The position numbers were made by a program, and so were the translations under genes. Shown here piece after piece: positions 1 to 8,507 of a stretch of 38,401 nucleotides of DNA (its first letter is position 1; every line of letters begins with the position of its first letter). The stretch is from a virus: IMG/VR virus record IMGVR_UViG_3300042988_000313, positions 1-38,401 of that record. One strand, written 5' to 3'. The notes under the pieces are model-generated. The model saw only the letters and a program-made list of their open reading frames with translations, was not told the origin of the DNA and ran no database searches.

Positions 1-730
1 CCAATTCTAATGGAGGTATACTTTTTAATTTTGTTTGGCAATCCGTTTCAGAGTATATTTCCATAGTGCAATCTTTTGGAATGGTTTGGGAAATCCTCTT
101 AGGTAATTTTCTAAACCAGTTTGTTATCTTTTTGGTAACAAATGTATCACCTCTTCTTGGAGATTCATGATTAAACAAAATACCGTTACAGGCAAACATA
201 CCATATGCTTCTCTATAGTTTCTAACCAACCAATATCCATATATTTTCGCACATCCATATGGGGAACGCGGGTGGAAAGGTGAATTCTCAGTGTATCCGA
301 ATTCCGGCATATTGTAACCCATGCCACCGTACAACTCGGATGTTGACGCTTGGTATATTTTACAATTTGGGACTATTATTCTCGCTGACTCTAATATGTT
401 CAATGTTCCTATACCGTCAACCTGCCCTGTATATTGGGGTAATTCAAAACTAACCTTAACATGACTTTGAGCGGCGAGATTGTATATCTCATCCGGTTTT
501 ATCTCCATTAATAAACGACTAACATTGGATGAATCGGTGACATCTCCATAGTGAATGAAAAGAGTTTTATTGTATATATCATGATTATTCATAAGTCCAT
601 CTATTCGGTCTGTATTAAAAACCGAAGACCGTCTTATCATCCCATGGACTTCATATCCTTTTTCCAATAAAAGTTCTATGAGATAGGAACCATCCTGTCC
701 ATTTGCACCTGTTACTAAAGCTTTTTTCAT
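1..730 (-). CDS. gmd: GDP-mannose 4,6-dehydratase, 5' part (runs off the window)
   Basis: The first 243 codons read open to the window edge. The product converts GDP-mannose to GDP-4-dehydro-6-deoxymannose, the entry to GDP-fucose, GDP-rhamnose or perosamine. Visible are the NAD(P)-binding loop TGANGQDG (residues 7-14), AAQSHV, the catalytic STSELYG, the Y-x3-K pair in SPYGCAK, and the family hallmark [12 protein letters not shown]. The family is usually 340-370 residues, so about one third lies outside. The ATG at 730 follows GGAGAG, which sits in a small hairpin (TCTCC-TAAT-GGAGA). It is probably used to glycosylate phage structures or to alter host surface sugars; that role is inference. 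Confidence 0.93.
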   Translation of the reverse strand, partial: MKKALVTGANGQDGSYLIELLLEKGYEVHGMIRRSSVFNTDRIDGLMNNHDIYNKTLFIHYGDVTDSSNVSRLLMEIKPDEIYNLAAQSHVKVSFELPQYTGQVDGIGTLNILESARIIVPNCKIYQASTSELYGGMGYNMPEFGYTENSPFHPRSPYGCAKIYGYWLVRNYREAYGMFACNGILFNHESPRRGDTFVTKKITNWFRKLPKRISQTIPKDCTMEIYSETDCQTKLKSIPPLEL

Positions 731-749
731 GTAACTCTCCATTAGGAGA

Positions 750-778
750 ATTATATCATATTTATGCTATCTTTTCAA
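750..778 (-). promoter_or_regulatory. sigma70-like promoter for gmd
   Basis: On the minus strand TTGAAA (778-773), a 17-nt spacer and TATAAT (755-750) lie just ahead of gmd, with an extended -10 TG (TGATATAAT). The -35 overlaps the 3' end of the primase gene, so gmd can be transcribed separately from the replication operon. Confidence 0.5.
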
Positions 779-1813
779 AAGTTGTAGTTTAACAAATCCA
801 GTTTTTCCAGTATATAGATTATCATTTACAAAATCATCCGGAATCTCATCAACATCAAGATATTCTAATAAATCATTCGTATCTTTACACGGCACATCTC
901 TTGGCATTATAAAGCAAGTTTCACCCATCTGGAGAAGAGAATCCGTCTTCTTTCTTCCAGTGTCATCTGTCCAGTAGTTATCCAAAGACCATACCACATT
1001 CTTATACTTCTTCTTAACCTTAGACACAAAAATCTTACTCATATTGGCACCACAAGTTGACAACCCTTGCTTGCCAAACGCCAAAGCACTAAGAGTTCCC
1101 TCCGACATGAACACGCGATTATTTTCTTCAGCCCTCCACAACCCAAATATAGGTTTTGGTATGTTGTCTATGTTGGCAGTCGTATCCTTCAAGAATAGAT
1201 ATTTTTCCTGTTTAATTTCTGCTGCTTTAGATGGTATAAGCAATCTTCCTTGAATATGAAGTAATACCTGTTTCTTCTCGTCCCACATTGGTATACCAAT
1301 ATACCCTTTTAATTGACCATCAAAGAAGAAAAAGAAGTCCTTCCAATCATGTTCTCTTATTCTTCTAGATTCAAGGTATTCTATTGATTTTATTCTACAC
1401 ATTTCTTTTGATGCATGCTTTTGCTTCTTGGTTAAAGAAAAGGCATTATCATGTAGATAACAACGGAGTTTCATATCTATCTCATCACGAACATCCGCAA
1501 CAACATTTTCTGTCTTTGTCTTCTTCATGAAGGACCCGTCTCTTATAGACTGTATCACAAATTCTTTTAGTTCCTCTATATATTCTGGATACTCGTCTTT
1601 CAAGAATATATGAAATCCATTAGAATAACCGCAGTTATGACAATATATATGGTAATGATCACCATATTCCTTCAAATACATTCTTTTCTTATAATCATTA
1701 CAAAGTGGACATCTACCACGATGGAGAAATGAATTGGAAGTTTTTACTTCTTCACAGTCGGGTATTATTCTGTAAAATATTGCCTGAACTGCATAGTTGG
1801 GTGGTTTGTTCAT
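767..1813 (-). CDS. 61: DNA primase (T4 gp61-like)
   Basis: Lays down RNA primers for lagging-strand synthesis together with the gp41 helicase. An N-terminal zinc-binding domain is visible with C35-x2-C38 and C58-x2-C61 (CPLC, CHNC), followed by the gp61-type stretch GFHIFLKDEYPEYIEE. A TOPRIM-like core follows, with E238 in VFMSEGTLSAL and D278 in VVWSLDNYW. The 348 residues match T4 gp61 (342). It is the last gene of the 45-44-62-regA cluster. Its Shine-Dalgarno is weak (AAAAAGTG). Confidence 0.9.
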   Translation of the reverse strand: MNKPPNYAVQAIFYRIIPDCEEVKTSNSFLHRGRCPLCNDYKKRMYLKEYGDHYHIYCHNCGYSNGFHIFLKDEYPEYIEELKEFVIQSIRDGSFMKKTKTENVVADVRDEIDMKLRCYLHDNAFSLTKKQKHASKEMCRIKSIEYLESRRIREHDWKDFFFFFDGQLKGYIGIPMWDEKKQVLLHIQGRLLIPSKAAEIKQEKYLFLKDTTANIDNIPKPIFGLWRAEENNRVFMSEGTLSALAFGKQGLSTCGANMSKIFVSKVKKKYKNVVWSLDNYWTDDTGRKKTDSLLQMGETCFIMPRDVPCKDTNDLLEYLDVDEIPDDFVNDNLYTGKTGFVKLQLLKR

Positions 1814-1842
1814 ATCACTTTTTCATTAACTTTTAATTTATA

Positions 1843-2259
1843 TTATGGATTTCTATGCTGTTTGAATTTGTGTATTATCTTATATTGATTCTTATCTTTA
1901 TGTGCCACAACGTCTATCTTCTCATCTAGAATCTTAGATACATCATTACTATCAACAACCTGGATAAGTCCCCACTTTTGAAGAAGATATGTTATCGTGC
2001 ATCTACGTAACGAATCTACATTCGTAAAAGAAGATGGTTTTCCCTGAATAGAAAACATCTCCTTGAAATGACATATTGTATATTGTGGACCGTCTGAGGA
2101 CTCAACTTTTCTACAATAACACGATGGGTATATTATTTTCTCTTTATGATTAACCACACCTATCCGTTCAAGCGTTTCGCATACCAAGGCATAATCTTTA
2201 ACCAATTTAACCTTTATACCTATAGAGGACGGATCTAAAACAACCTGTTCATTGCTCAT
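1843..2259 (-). CDS. regA: RegA translational repressor
   Basis: RegA of T4 binds AU-rich sequences around start codons of phage mRNAs (including 44, 45 and its own) and represses translation. The 138-residue protein keeps the family pattern: a VKETL-like segment (CETLERIGVVNHKEKIIYPSC), HFKEMF, and LLQKWGLIQVVD, aligning with T4 ETLTRMGIANNKDKVLYQSC, HFKEML and LLEDWGLIEIV. It is slightly longer than T4 RegA (122). The ATG follows AAGGAGAAATAA, and its position after gene 62 matches the T4 order. Confidence 0.9.
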   Translation of the reverse strand: MSNEQVVLDPSSIGIKVKLVKDYALVCETLERIGVVNHKEKIIYPSCYCRKVESSDGPQYTICHFKEMFSIQGKPSSFTNVDSLRRCTITYLLQKWGLIQVVDSNDVSKILDEKIDVVAHKDKNQYKIIHKFKQHRNP

Positions 2260-2272
2260 TTATTTCTCCTTA

Positions 2273-2713
2273 TTATTTACGAAAACCACCAAATTCTTTA
2301 GTTATCTCATCACACCACTTTTTCCCATATATATCAAGGTACATTATAGACTCTCTACGATTACAATCATAATATTCCATTATTTTATCAATATCGGGAT
2401 TTTCCATGATGGCAGACTTTATATATGGAAATCTTTCGGTTGTCTTTGGAATAAACTTAACCATCAATTTATAAAATTGTTTCTTACTTATAGACTTCTG
2501 ACCACGAATATCATGAATTTTATTTAAATGGTTGCAATACGGTAGTAGATTTGGATTCATTGACAAAAATCTAATTATCATAAACGCGTTAAAATCTTTT
2601 TCAAATTCGACATCATTTAAAAGATTTCCAGATTTAGTTACCAGAATATCATCAATGATTTCCCACATCTTTGTTGGCTTTTTTTGTTTCTTGAGTCCTA
2701 CTCTACTTGCCAT
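2273..2713 (-). CDS. 62: Clamp loader small subunit (T4 gp62-like, short marine-phage type)
   Basis: Partner of gp44 in loading the gp45 sliding clamp. The protein is short (about 146 residues against 187 in T4), as in cyanophage gp62. The core FMIIRFLSMNPNLLPYCNHLN followed by the YKLMVKFIPK segment matches the pattern INRCLSYFPDT..NEMN..Y.YLMNSVRPK of that family. The start is taken as ATG 2713, 7 nt after AAGGAG; a TTG one codon upstream is less likely. Position between 44 and regA agrees. Assignment rests on pattern and synteny. Confidence 0.75.
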   Translation of the reverse strand: MASRVGLKKQKKPTKMWEIIDDILVTKSGNLLNDVEFEKDFNAFMIIRFLSMNPNLLPYCNHLNKIHDIRGQKSISKKQFYKLMVKFIPKTTERFPYIKSAIMENPDIDKIMEYYDCNRRESIMYLDIYGKKWCDEITKEFGGFRK

Positions 2714-2717
2714 CAAA

Positions 2718-3806
2718 TCACTCCTTGTTGATATTGGATGATTCCATTATCTGCTTCATATGGTTAATGTCAACCCCAATATCATTCATATCAACCTGAT
2801 TCAAATTGTGCTTAACTTGTTGTTCTTTCGGTAAACTCTTGAATCTTTCAACTTGTTCGTTAGCTTCTCTTTCCGCTCTTTCCATATTCTCATCTAGAGC
2901 GGATGGGTCATGGTTTCTATGCCTCGCCACAGCAGTTGACCTAACCTCGGCCATTCTACTCGCCAATTCAGGATCGTTATTTGGATCGCCCCTTGTAACC
3001 GTAGACTTCGGTGGAGATGCTTCTACTGGCGACGGGGGTTGCATCCCCGCAGCGGCGGCCATCATTTGCATCATAGCAAACATTGGATTTGGTTGACCAT
3101 TTGGAAAAGTCGGTGACATAAATGCCATCATGGGGTTAATTTGTGACTGACCGAGTTTTTTCGCTTCTTCCGGTATCTCGTTAACCTTAGGAGTATCGTT
3201 TTGATTTTCAGGTGTTACTGGTATGGGGATTTCCCTTGGATCCATAGGAATAACTTCTTCTGGATTATTTGGATTTGTTTTTTGTGGGGGTGGAGTTGAA
3301 CGCTGACCGGGGGATCTCTGTGACGCATTAAATGGTATATAACTCCAAAAGAAGTTCTTTTCATTCATAAGCGGTATTATTTTAGATATTGGCGTAACTG
3401 TTAGAGAATACTGTATCTGATTTAATATCGCCGGGGATCTGGCGAAAGACCTAAGAACAATTTCTCTAGCCTGGTCCGCAGTTGTAGCGAATACAAAGTA
3501 GAAATTTTTTAGACCACCCTGTAAACCTCTATCTTTAACTTCTGGACGGTTAGTAGTGTCCAAAACAACCAAATATCTTTCAGCCATCGGTATAACTCCT
3601 TGTTGATTATTATATAATGTTTTTACATTAAAATCTTTTTTTTCTTCTTTTTTTTCTATTTTTTCAAAATTGACAATATGATTATTTTTTATAGAAACAT
3701 CTGAATACTTGACACCTATCAAGTCATCTAAACATACATTATTTTTCTTTAATTCATTTTCTTCTTTTTTATTGAAGATTTTTAACAATGAACCAAAAAA
3801 ACCCAT
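2718..3806 (-). CDS. Unknown protein inserted between clamp-loader genes 44 and 62
   Basis: Not recognised. Residues 1-73 are Lys/Glu/Asn-rich and begin with an amphipathic MGFFGSLLKIF segment. Residues 74 to about 165 look like a compact alpha/beta domain (YLVVLDTTNRPEV, FYFVFATTADQAREI). Residues about 170-280 are Pro/Asn/Met-rich linker with NPMMAFM and MFAMMQMMAAAAGM, and the C-terminus is a charged helix. The start ATG overlaps the gp44 stop (TAATG) and has an SD. A second in-frame ATG at 3587 has a stronger SD (AAGGAG, 8 nt away), so a 289-residue short form may also be made. T4 has no gene here. Confidence 0.75.
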   Translation of the reverse strand: MGFFGSLLKIFNKKEENELKKNNVCLDDLIGVKYSDVSIKNNHIVNFEKIEKKEEKKDFNVKTLYNNQQGVIPMAERYLVVLDTTNRPEVKDRGLQGGLKNFYFVFATTADQAREIVLRSFARSPAILNQIQYSLTVTPISKIIPLMNEKNFFWSYIPFNASQRSPGQRSTPPPQKTNPNNPEEVIPMDPREIPIPVTPENQNDTPKVNEIPEEAKKLGQSQINPMMAFMSPTFPNGQPNPMFAMMQMMAAAAGMQPPSPVEASPPKSTVTRGDPNNDPELASRMAEVRSTAVARHRNHDPSALDENMERAEREANEQVERFKSLPKEQQVKHNLNQVDMNDIGVDINHMKQIMESSNINKE

Positions 3807-4708
3807 TACAACTCCTGCATAATTTTTAAAACAGTGGACATAAAATTAACTTCTAAGTCCGCAACATCTGCCTGTGACTTCATCCCATCGGCAGCATATA
3901 TCATTATAAAAGGCGCTTTTTCTTCCGATATTTCCTCAGACCTGTCAAAAATAACTTTAAACAAAGTATCGTATGTATCGGTCCCACAAACTTCTGACCG
4001 TATACGCTTCCAATTCTTTTCTTTTATTAGATTAATGAGGAGGTCATGACTTGTTGAAGAAAGTTTTGATACATCTACTTTAAAAGTACCACCAACGGTG
4101 AACTTGGACAATCCGCCAATAATACTCCTTATATCCGGGTAATATTGGTTAATAATATACTTTATGTCCCGCACAAAGTTCACAGATGTTATGTTTTCTT
4201 TGTCTAAAATATATTTGCACCGTTTAGCAACATCGTTTTTAGAGATGTTTTTAAAGTCAAACTTTTGACACCTTGACTCAATAGCATCTGGAATTTTTCC
4301 AGCGTGATTACCAGTGAGGAAGAACCTTACAGTTTCCATATATTCTTCCATGACTCCACGGAGCGCCTGCATTGTATCATGGGTCATATTATCAACTTCG
4401 TCCAAAATAACAACTTTTATACCACTCTCGTCCCAAGTCATTGTAGAACAGAAATTGACAATATCGTTTCTAAGAGTATCAATACCACGCTTTTCCGAAG
4501 AGTTTATAACCATAACTTCCTGAGTTATAGCCCTTGCTATTATCTTGGCACATGTTGTCTTTCCAACACCTGGAGTACCAACGAAAAGAAGGTGAGGTGG
4601 ATCTTTCTTTTCTATATATTCTTTGAACTTGACGAGCATATACTCGTCACCAATAACATCTTCCAAAATTTTTGGTCTATATTTTTCAACCAAAGGGGTC
4701 TTAGGCAT
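3806..4708 (-). CDS. 44: Sliding clamp loader ATPase (T4 gp44-like)
   Basis: AAA+ ATPase of the clamp loader, opening gp45 and placing it on primed DNA. It starts with the RFC-type VEKYRPK box; Walker A GTPGVGKTT is at 44-52, Walker B ILDEVD near 101-106, sensor 1 TGNH at 132-135 and the SRC motif at 145-147. The 300 residues are close to T4 gp44 (319). The ATG follows TGAGGAAAA. It overlaps the downstream unknown gene by one base. Confidence 0.95.
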   Translation of the reverse strand: MPKTPLVEKYRPKILEDVIGDEYMLVKFKEYIEKKDPPHLLFVGTPGVGKTTCAKIIARAITQEVMVINSSEKRGIDTLRNDIVNFCSTMTWDESGIKVVILDEVDNMTHDTMQALRGVMEEYMETVRFFLTGNHAGKIPDAIESRCQKFDFKNISKNDVAKRCKYILDKENITSVNFVRDIKYIINQYYPDIRSIIGGLSKFTVGGTFKVDVSKLSSTSHDLLINLIKEKNWKRIRSEVCGTDTYDTLFKVIFDRSEEISEEKAPFIMIYAADGMKSQADVADLEVNFMSTVLKIMQEL

Positions 4709-4720
4709 AAACGATTTTCC

Positions 4721-5203
4721 TCATAGTTTGATTATATTATACGAATCCCAAATAAGTTTCCAAATGGGAATTTCGGTGGAACCATGACCAACATTAGGCA
4801 AAACATGTTTTACTTGTATAAGAGGATCGGTTCTTATTTCGTATTTTTCAATAGTTTTACCATTTGTATCAAGGTATGATAAGCGAAAAAAATGATACTC
4901 TGTAAACGCTTCTCTGACAACATCTTTCTCATCTAATAAGAATGATATTATAATTCTATTTTCTTCAAAATTGATACCTCTTATGAGGGAAGATATTATT
5001 TCAGTTTTATATTCACCAATTTCAACTAAAAATAAATCACTACGCAACCCCAAACCTAAATTACTAGTTTTGACGAAAGGACTGTTAGTGGTATAAGGTG
5101 TTCCAATATAATGTGTATTGGTGGTTGATATCCACGATTTATATTGTTGCACCGGAGATGGGAATGTATAATTAAGTGGGTTTGTCTTTTTCTTTTTATC
5201 CAT
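4721..5203 (-). CDS. Unknown protein between clamp (45) and clamp loader (44)
   Basis: Not recognised. About 160 residues, starting with a Lys-rich stretch and a Pro/Thr/Ser-rich segment, followed by an apparently beta-rich region (SDLFLVEIGEYKTEII, IIISFLLDEKDVVREAFTEY, FFRLSYLDTNG). No signal peptide or membrane segment. The start is set at ATG 5203; a GTG one codon upstream is possible. It follows the gp45 stop closely with only a weak GGTGA, so it is probably translationally coupled. T4 has no gene at this position. Confidence 0.7.
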   Translation of the reverse strand: MDKKKKTNPLNYTFPSPVQQYKSWISTTNTHYIGTPYTTNSPFVKTSNLGLGLRSDLFLVEIGEYKTEIISSLIRGINFEENRIIISFLLDEKDVVREAFTEYHFFRLSYLDTNGKTIEKYEIRTDPLIQVKHVLPNVGHGSTEIPIWKLIWDSYNIIKL

Positions 5204-5207
5204 CACA

Positions 5208-5954
5208 TCACCGTATTAGAGGCGTCACGGAATGTAGTATGTCATAATACTCAGTATTATTTAAGAAAACTACTCCTTTTTCCAAAAGTGACACATTGAA
5301 AACACTATTCTTAGACATTACAATTGGTTGTAATTTATCCTTATCAACAACTATTCTAAATTCTTTTTCAACGGTTGTTGCAGGAACCGTTACTTTGAAA
5401 TTGTTATATTTTTTAAATTCTTTATTCGTGACCGTAATTGATACTGTTTTAGTGCTGACATCACCGGTGAATATAATATGTTCCTGCTTGAGCATAGACA
5501 TGGCGTTCATAAACTGCTTCATCTTAGCGTCCCAAACAAAAGTAGCATCTGGTTTAAATGATAATCCATTTATCTTGGATCCTGGTGCTTTTAGGGTATC
5601 TTTAGCGGAACACCCGTAATATAGAAACTTATTGGAATCGTTATCTATAGATGCCAACTCTTCAGTCAGTTTAAAAGTAAAACCCTCATCGAATATCTTT
5701 ATTATTCCAGAAAACTCCGATAAATTATGAATACCAAACTGGAATTTTTCTGAAACGGTTTCAAAACCGCTAAACAAATTTTGCTTGTAGTTAACAATAA
5801 CAAAATTTGATCCGTTTCCAGTCTGTGTTCCTATATTGAGAGTTCCATCCGAATTTATCTCCAGCAATATCCTATCAATACCGACACGCTGAATATCCAA
5901 GAGCGGGGTTAGAAGTGCCTCTACTTGCTTACTATTAAACTTCCCCTGTAGCAT
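5208..5954 (-). CDS. 45: Sliding clamp / DNA polymerase processivity factor (T4 gp45-like)
   Basis: Trimeric ring that tethers the gp43 polymerase and, in T4, activates late transcription with gp55 and gp33. The 248-residue sequence is diverged but has the length, the two-domain beta-rich character and the exact position (first gene before the clamp loader) of gp45. Features include FGIHNLSEFSGIIKIF (T4: VAIYDLNGFLGILSLV) and TFVWDAKMKQFMNAMSMLKQ in the second domain. The ATG follows AGGAGAGAAAAAT. A sigma70-like promoter lies just upstream. Confidence 0.85.
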   Translation of the reverse strand: MLQGKFNSKQVEALLTPLLDIQRVGIDRILLEINSDGTLNIGTQTGNGSNFVIVNYKQNLFSGFETVSEKFQFGIHNLSEFSGIIKIFDEGFTFKLTEELASIDNDSNKFLYYGCSAKDTLKAPGSKINGLSFKPDATFVWDAKMKQFMNAMSMLKQEHIIFTGDVSTKTVSITVTNKEFKKYNNFKVTVPATTVEKEFRIVVDKDKLQPIVMSKNSVFNVSLLEKGVVFLNNTEYYDILHSVTPLIR

Positions 5955-5974
5955 ATTTTTCTCTCCTGATTAGT

Positions 5975-6002
5975 ATTGTAATCCACAAAACAAAATATGC
6001 AA
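5975..6002 (-). promoter_or_regulatory. sigma70-like promoter for gene 45 operon
   Basis: Minus strand: TTGCAT (6002-5997), 16-nt spacer, TACAAT (5980-5975). It would start the 45-44-62-regA-61 mRNA about 14 nt before the gene 45 ATG, leaving room for the SD. Confidence 0.5.
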
Positions 6003-6014
6003 TATAGAAGTATA

Positions 6015-7376
6015 TTATTTTTTACTAAAAAAATTAATATAAGATTTAATTGATTCTTCCGAATCTGGAATAGTGACTACATTACATTTAGTATCATTAG
6101 CAAATTCGTCAAACCAATACTCCAGGTCGCTGTCTACTTTTATAATATTTGAGTAATCATTAAAGTGCTTTTTTACTAAATCTGGAATGTTATAAACGCT
6201 ACCGGAAACAACATTATAAAAGTTTGGTAATGTGCCATTTCTTTTGAATAACTCTCCATTTTTCATATTTTCATATACCCATTTGGATAGTACGTCAACA
6301 TCTGTTATTCCAATTTTTACCTGAGGGTCCTGATCAATAACCGTATTTGTTTTTACTTTTTCGTTTATCTTGTAAAGAATATTAACAGTATCATTGCGGT
6401 CAACTGAAAATAGATTGGAAACTCTTAAAACCGTGGTGTTTCTTTGCATCTTACCATTTGATTCAATGACATCGTTTAAAGAAGATTCATAAAATTGCTT
6501 TGTGCGCGTGTAGTCGCTTAATTTACCACGAACATTACCTTCCTTAATTTTCTGATACACATAGTCCGTGCTAAAGTGAATAAACTTAACATCCGACCGT
6601 GAGCACCTTTCACCCATTAGGAATGGAAAATCGGAGTTTACCCAAACCATATCTTTACTTTGTTTTTTGTCGGTATTTATGGTCTTTGTTCTGGTATCAG
6701 CGGCACAGTTTATAATAACAACCTCCCCCGCTTCGGTGAGTTTTGCCGATTCTTTTATACGATCTACAAATTTCTGAACGTATATACTATCATACGCTGG
6801 AAACTTTTCATATACAGGTATAACTTGATGATTTGCTATACCCATATTATCAAAGAGAACCTTAGTTATAGACTTTCCAAGTCTCCCACCCGCTCCAAGA
6901 ACAACATACACAGTAGTATCTTTCAACTTTGGTTCGTGGCGCGTTTCGTCTGTCTTTTCCTTCTTATCCTTACCCATGAATAAGGAGGTTGGGAAGTTTC
7001 CAGTGAGTGACACCTTGTTGTCAAGATTTCTATACGAGTGTATTATTGGAGGCGATACCGTAACTCTCGTTATCTTGGTAGGATCGGTTCGGAATGTCTT
7101 TGTTTCTCCAGTTTCCGGATTGTGGAGCATGTATACCATATCAGATCGCCAGGAAATAAATTCGTCCCGTTGCGATGAATGTTGATGTGGCCCCCGTATG
7201 ACATATGGCGCCGTTTCAGACCAGTATGACATGACAGAATCCTTCATTCGATCATCGTCATTTCTCCAAACCTCTACAAGACTACCTCTAGAATCTTTAT
7301 ATTCCTTAATTTCATCAATTATAACTTTCCCATCAAACCAATTATGAATTTCTTTATGTGAAACTGTTGTATTCAT
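6015..7376 (-). CDS. RmlC-like cupin fused to dTDP-4-dehydrorhamnose reductase (RmlD)
   Basis: Two-domain sugar enzyme of the dTDP-L-rhamnose pathway. Residues 1 to about 140 resemble the RmlC 3,5-epimerase cupin (SRGSLVEVWRNDD, YVIRGPHQHSSQRDEF with its histidines, and SPPIIHSYRNL). A charged linker (KDKKEKTDETRHEPK) leads into an RmlD-like short-chain dehydrogenase: nucleotide loop VVLGAGGRLGKS, NCAADTRT, FSTDYVYQ and the Y-x3-K pair in YTRTKQFYES. In bacteria these activities are usually separate proteins. The ATG follows GTGAGGAAAA, just after rmlB. Substrate specificity is inferred from the neighbouring rmlB. Confidence 0.8.
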   Translation of the reverse strand: MNTTVSHKEIHNWFDGKVIIDEIKEYKDSRGSLVEVWRNDDDRMKDSVMSYWSETAPYVIRGPHQHSSQRDEFISWRSDMVYMLHNPETGETKTFRTDPTKITRVTVSPPIIHSYRNLDNKVSLTGNFPTSLFMGKDKKEKTDETRHEPKLKDTTVYVVLGAGGRLGKSITKVLFDNMGIANHQVIPVYEKFPAYDSIYVQKFVDRIKESAKLTEAGEVVIINCAADTRTKTINTDKKQSKDMVWVNSDFPFLMGERCSRSDVKFIHFSTDYVYQKIKEGNVRGKLSDYTRTKQFYESSLNDVIESNGKMQRNTTVLRVSNLFSVDRNDTVNILYKINEKVKTNTVIDQDPQVKIGITDVDVLSKWVYENMKNGELFKRNGTLPNFYNVVSGSVYNIPDLVKKHFNDYSNIIKVDSDLEYWFDEFANDTKCNVVTIPDSEESIKSYINFFSKK

Positions 7377-7391
7377 TTTTCCTCACTTATA

Positions 7392-8426
7392 TCAAAAGAA
7401 TATTTGTTTATTTTTAATGCAAAAATCTACGCAAGTTTTCATATACTCCTCTACACTAACACCATCAAAATATTTGTCTATATATTCTTCGGTTATTAGA
7501 GCGTAGGCAGTATCATGTCCCAATCTATCCTGAATATATTCCTTTTTCAATTCATAACCATATCCACTCATAACCCTTTCAAGCATACTAACTATTTCAT
7601 TGTTTGTAAATACACCATTTTTATTTGCTATATGTATTACACTGTCATCTACAGTAATAACTCCACCTAAAACATCAAGTATTATCCCCGCTGTTATTTC
7701 TACTGGAGTCCACTGTCTAATATTTTTACCGTTACCATATACTTTAACAGTATCACCATTAAGAACTCTTAGTATACTCGCCATTAACATTTTTTCTTTA
7801 TGCTGATATTTTCCAGGTTGTTGGTTGGCCATTCTTATAAATTTGACATTAAGACCGTATGTATGTTTTATAGACATTAGAAAGCAATCTTGAGCGGCCT
7901 TTGACGCCGAATATGGATTATTGGGTTTTAATGGCGTATCCACTGTAAACCAATATTTTTTATCATGCACATTTTCCAGCGGTATCTCCGAATAAACCTC
8001 ATCAGTGCTTATATGATAATAAGTTTTTATACTTTTCCATTTATCTTTACCTATCCACGATAAAAGATTTGAAGGTATGGCGCAATTTTGTGTGTATATG
8101 AAGAAAGGATCTTTTATACTATTATCCACATGCGATTCGCTTGCGAAATCCAGAATGTCTATACTTTCATCATCGTAATGTTGATATTTTTTATGTTTAA
8201 ATTCGTTAGAATTGATATCACATTCTAAAGATATTACCTTGGTAAACTTGTCTAATTTATTTAAAATTTGATAATAAAAAGACCTATTAAACTCTGTAGC
8301 ATATCCCATTTTATCTATTGATATTATTCTATTATAATTCTTTGCTAGATTTTGTCTCTCCGAAAGTTTCTCCAGAGTGTTAATGCCGACAAAACCAGCG
8401 GATCCAGTTATTATCAATGTATTCAT
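7392..8426 (-). CDS. rfbB: dTDP-glucose 4,6-dehydratase (RmlB)
   Basis: Second step of dTDP-rhamnose synthesis: dTDP-glucose to dTDP-4-keto-6-deoxyglucose, NAD-dependent. Seen are the nucleotide loop TGSAGFVG (7-14), FASESHVDNSI, the catalytic HISTDEVYSE and the Y-x3-K site NPYSASKAAQD. The usual RxxNxYGPxQ region is altered to RMANQQPGKYQHKEK. The 344 residues are normal for the family. The ATG follows TATAGGAGAATAAAGT. A terminator for gene 32 lies just upstream. No rmlA gene is in the window. Confidence 0.9.
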   Translation of the reverse strand: MNTLIITGSAGFVGINTLEKLSERQNLAKNYNRIISIDKMGYATEFNRSFYYQILNKLDKFTKVISLECDINSNEFKHKKYQHYDDESIDILDFASESHVDNSIKDPFFIYTQNCAIPSNLLSWIGKDKWKSIKTYYHISTDEVYSEIPLENVHDKKYWFTVDTPLKPNNPYSASKAAQDCFLMSIKHTYGLNVKFIRMANQQPGKYQHKEKMLMASILRVLNGDTVKVYGNGKNIRQWTPVEITAGIILDVLGGVITVDDSVIHIANKNGVFTNNEIVSMLERVMSGYGYELKKEYIQDRLGHDTAYALITEEYIDKYFDGVSVEEYMKTCVDFCIKNKQIFF

Positions 8427-8440
8427 ACTTTATTCTCCTA

Positions 8441-8480
8441 TAAAAAATAATAACCAGCAGGTTATTTCCTACTGGTTATT
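8441..8480 (-). terminator. Rho-independent terminator after gene 32
   Basis: On the minus strand AATAACCAGTAGG (8480-8468) pairs over 13 bp (one G-U) with CCTGCTGGTTATT (8461-8449) around the loop AAATAA, followed by ATTTTTTA. It separates the highly expressed gene 32 from the sugar genes that follow. Confidence 0.85.
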
Positions 8481-8507
8481 ATATCATCATTCTAACTTAG
8501 ATTATTA

